Positions 20,189-21,299 of a stretch of 21,299 nucleotides of DNA are shown here, in pieces; within the stretch, counting starts at the first letter, position 1; every line of letters begins with the position of its first letter. Source of the stretch: Cylindrodendrum hubeiense (Eukaryota > Ascomycota > Sordariomycetes > Hypocreales > Nectriaceae). The position numbers and the translations under genes were made by a program. The notes under the pieces are model-generated. The model searched no databases, was not told where the DNA came from, and saw only the letters and a list, made by a program, of their open reading frames with translations. The stretch spans positions 1 through 21,299 of the forward strand of contig JAANBB010000587.1 of NCBI GenBank assembly GCA_014621425.1, given 5' to 3'.

Positions 20189-20194
20189 TCACAT
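20189..20194 (-). promoter_or_regulatory. Minimal AUG-stop upstream element of the transporter gene
   Basis: On the minus strand ATG (20194-20192) is followed at once by TGA (20191-20189), 40 nt before the main ATG. It is the only upstream ATG within about 185 bp (none from 20195 to 20380 on this strand). If the transcript starts upstream, ribosomes would meet a start codon directly abutting a stop codon. Function is inferred. Confidence 0.5.
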
Positions 20195-20199
20195 AACAA

Positions 20200-21299
20200 T
20201 GATAAGAAGAGACTGGCGACGAATGATTAATCCAAGCTACGAAGTACTTTATTGATGAAATTGAGGTGGAATATGGGGAAATTGGGATGAACTGGCTAGG
20301 TACGGAGCACGTTGGTTGAGTCGATACAGTGGTAATTGAATGTCGCAATTGCTACAGTTGTCGCGTTGTGATTGGTAATCCACATAGCCTGCCGGGAGTG
20401 GGCGGAGACCGAAGGCCGAAGCTTCCGAATGTCAGGGCCGACTTGGCCGGACCCGGGCCCGGGATGCGGCAAGTCTTTATTTTTCTCAGAGGCGGCCGCG
20501 CTTTGTGGGCGACAACGTGTAACATGGAATCTATTTGGTGGGAAGATTTCTTGGCCACGATAGTTAGTGTGCCTTGGCCATAATAGCAGCGGAAGCTAGC
20601 TACCACTACGGTAATAAGGGGTGATGGCTTGAAGCCAAGCTGGCTTTGGGTAGCCCGATCATTGGCGCGGGAGCGACAGGTGGGAAGTGCGAGGCATCCG
20701 AGGGCATGGATCAAGCGGCGCTTTTGCCCAAGTGAAAGTCTGTGTGGCAGATTGGCAGCGCGACAACTGGGCGCAATGGCGAATGCGAGGAGGATCGGGC
20801 AGAGTCACAAGCAGGTACAGCACATTAATCTGTAGCAGGACGCGCGATCAGAGACATGGCTTGCTTAGCCCGGTAGTGATGGCGGCGGCCTGAAGCGAGT
20901 GACAGCGCGGAACCGCAGCAGCCAAGGAGCAGCGACGGCGGGCGGGGGGATACGTGTATCGAGAGAGCGAGGGAAAACAGGCGAGCACCACTGCGCCAGG
21001 CTTGCTGGCAGGCAACGCGACACGACCTATTTGGCTAGGGCCGTAGCCGGCCCAGTTGGCTGCAGGCGGTTGGATGGTGGTTATATTCCGCACAGTTGCG
21101 GTGTGAGTCGGGGGAGCGTAGCGGAGTGAGGGGTGAATGGGCAAGATGGGGCATGTTTTGACTCCCCGCCAAAAGCGACGGTGTGGATTTTGTAGACGTA
21201 CAATCGGCGAGATGGAGGGATGGAGGGATGGAGGCTGGCACGTACAACGAGCAACCCATCATTACCCGAGCGGGCTCCGTCGTCTTCCGCGGTGAGACC
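20200..21299. other. Gene-free region upstream of the transporter gene
   Basis: It should contain the transporter promoter, read leftward. No frame has recognisable coding features. Visible features are a perfect 12-bp palindrome (20452-20463), a GCGGCCGC word near 20491 and a GGAGGGAT run (about 21211-21233). TACGAAGTA and GGTACGGAG words near 20240 and 20298 resemble the TACGGAGTA-type short words seen elsewhere in the window. The right edge may reach into the flank of another gene that is not visible. Confidence 0.5.
20452..20463. repeat. Perfect GC palindrome CCCGGGCCCGGG
   Basis: A 12-bp self-complementary sequence about 300 bp upstream of the transporter start codon. It contains CGG and CCG triplets of the kind bound by Zn2Cys6 dimers; binding is only a possibility. 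Confidence 0.6.

Noticed and set aside
20149..20199. N-terminal extension of the transporter to position 20199
   Set aside because: The extension starts with TTG, not ATG; the first in-frame ATG with good context (ACCATGG) is at 20148.

Overview
This is a 21.3 kb piece of a filamentous ascomycete (Pezizomycotina) nuclear genome, most likely a Sordariomycete. The introns are short (55-94 bp) with GTRNGT-like donors, CTRAC-type branch points and YAG acceptors. There is a Zn2Cys6 / fungal-specific transcription factor, a QutR/QA-1S-type repressor-like protein derived from the AROM fold set, and a fungal DHA2/VBA-type MFS transporter. Intergenic DNA is long and GC-rich, with TACCT/AGGTA clusters. 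Genus and species cannot be fixed from the sequence alone.

Only three protein-coding genes are well supported. (1) 2533-4806 (+): an intronless 757-aa QutR/QA-1S-like protein, arranged as degenerate shikimate-kinase-like, type I dehydroquinase-like and degenerate shikimate-dehydrogenase-like domains. It sits behind a leader with two small upstream ORFs. (2) 13338-16385 (+): a six-exon gene for a 910-aa Zn2Cys6 regulator with a fungal-specific transcription factor domain. An ATG-free, pyrimidine-rich 622-nt stretch and about 8.5 kb without recognisable genes lie upstream. (3) 20148-18096 (-): a four-exon gene for a 613-aa MFS transporter with an N-terminal acidic dileucine motif that suggests a vacuolar membrane location. 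A minimal AUG-stop element precedes its start codon. Genes 2 and 3 converge on a 1.7 kb repeat-containing gap.

The rest (1-2393, 4807-12712, 16386-18053, 20200-21299) has no gene I can support. It holds many short tandem arrays, with striking recurrence of 7-bp periods (at least six arrays with different unit sequences), plus 8-, 11- and 13-bp arrays and TACCT/AGGTA clusters. One 11-bp array overlaps the stop codon of the transporter gene.

No shared pathway is proven. The neighbours do not include quinate catabolic enzymes or a QutA/QA-1F-type activator, so the QutR-like gene is an orphan relative to the classical quinate cluster. Two of the three genes are putative regulators with long leaders, which may explain part of the large intergenic distances.
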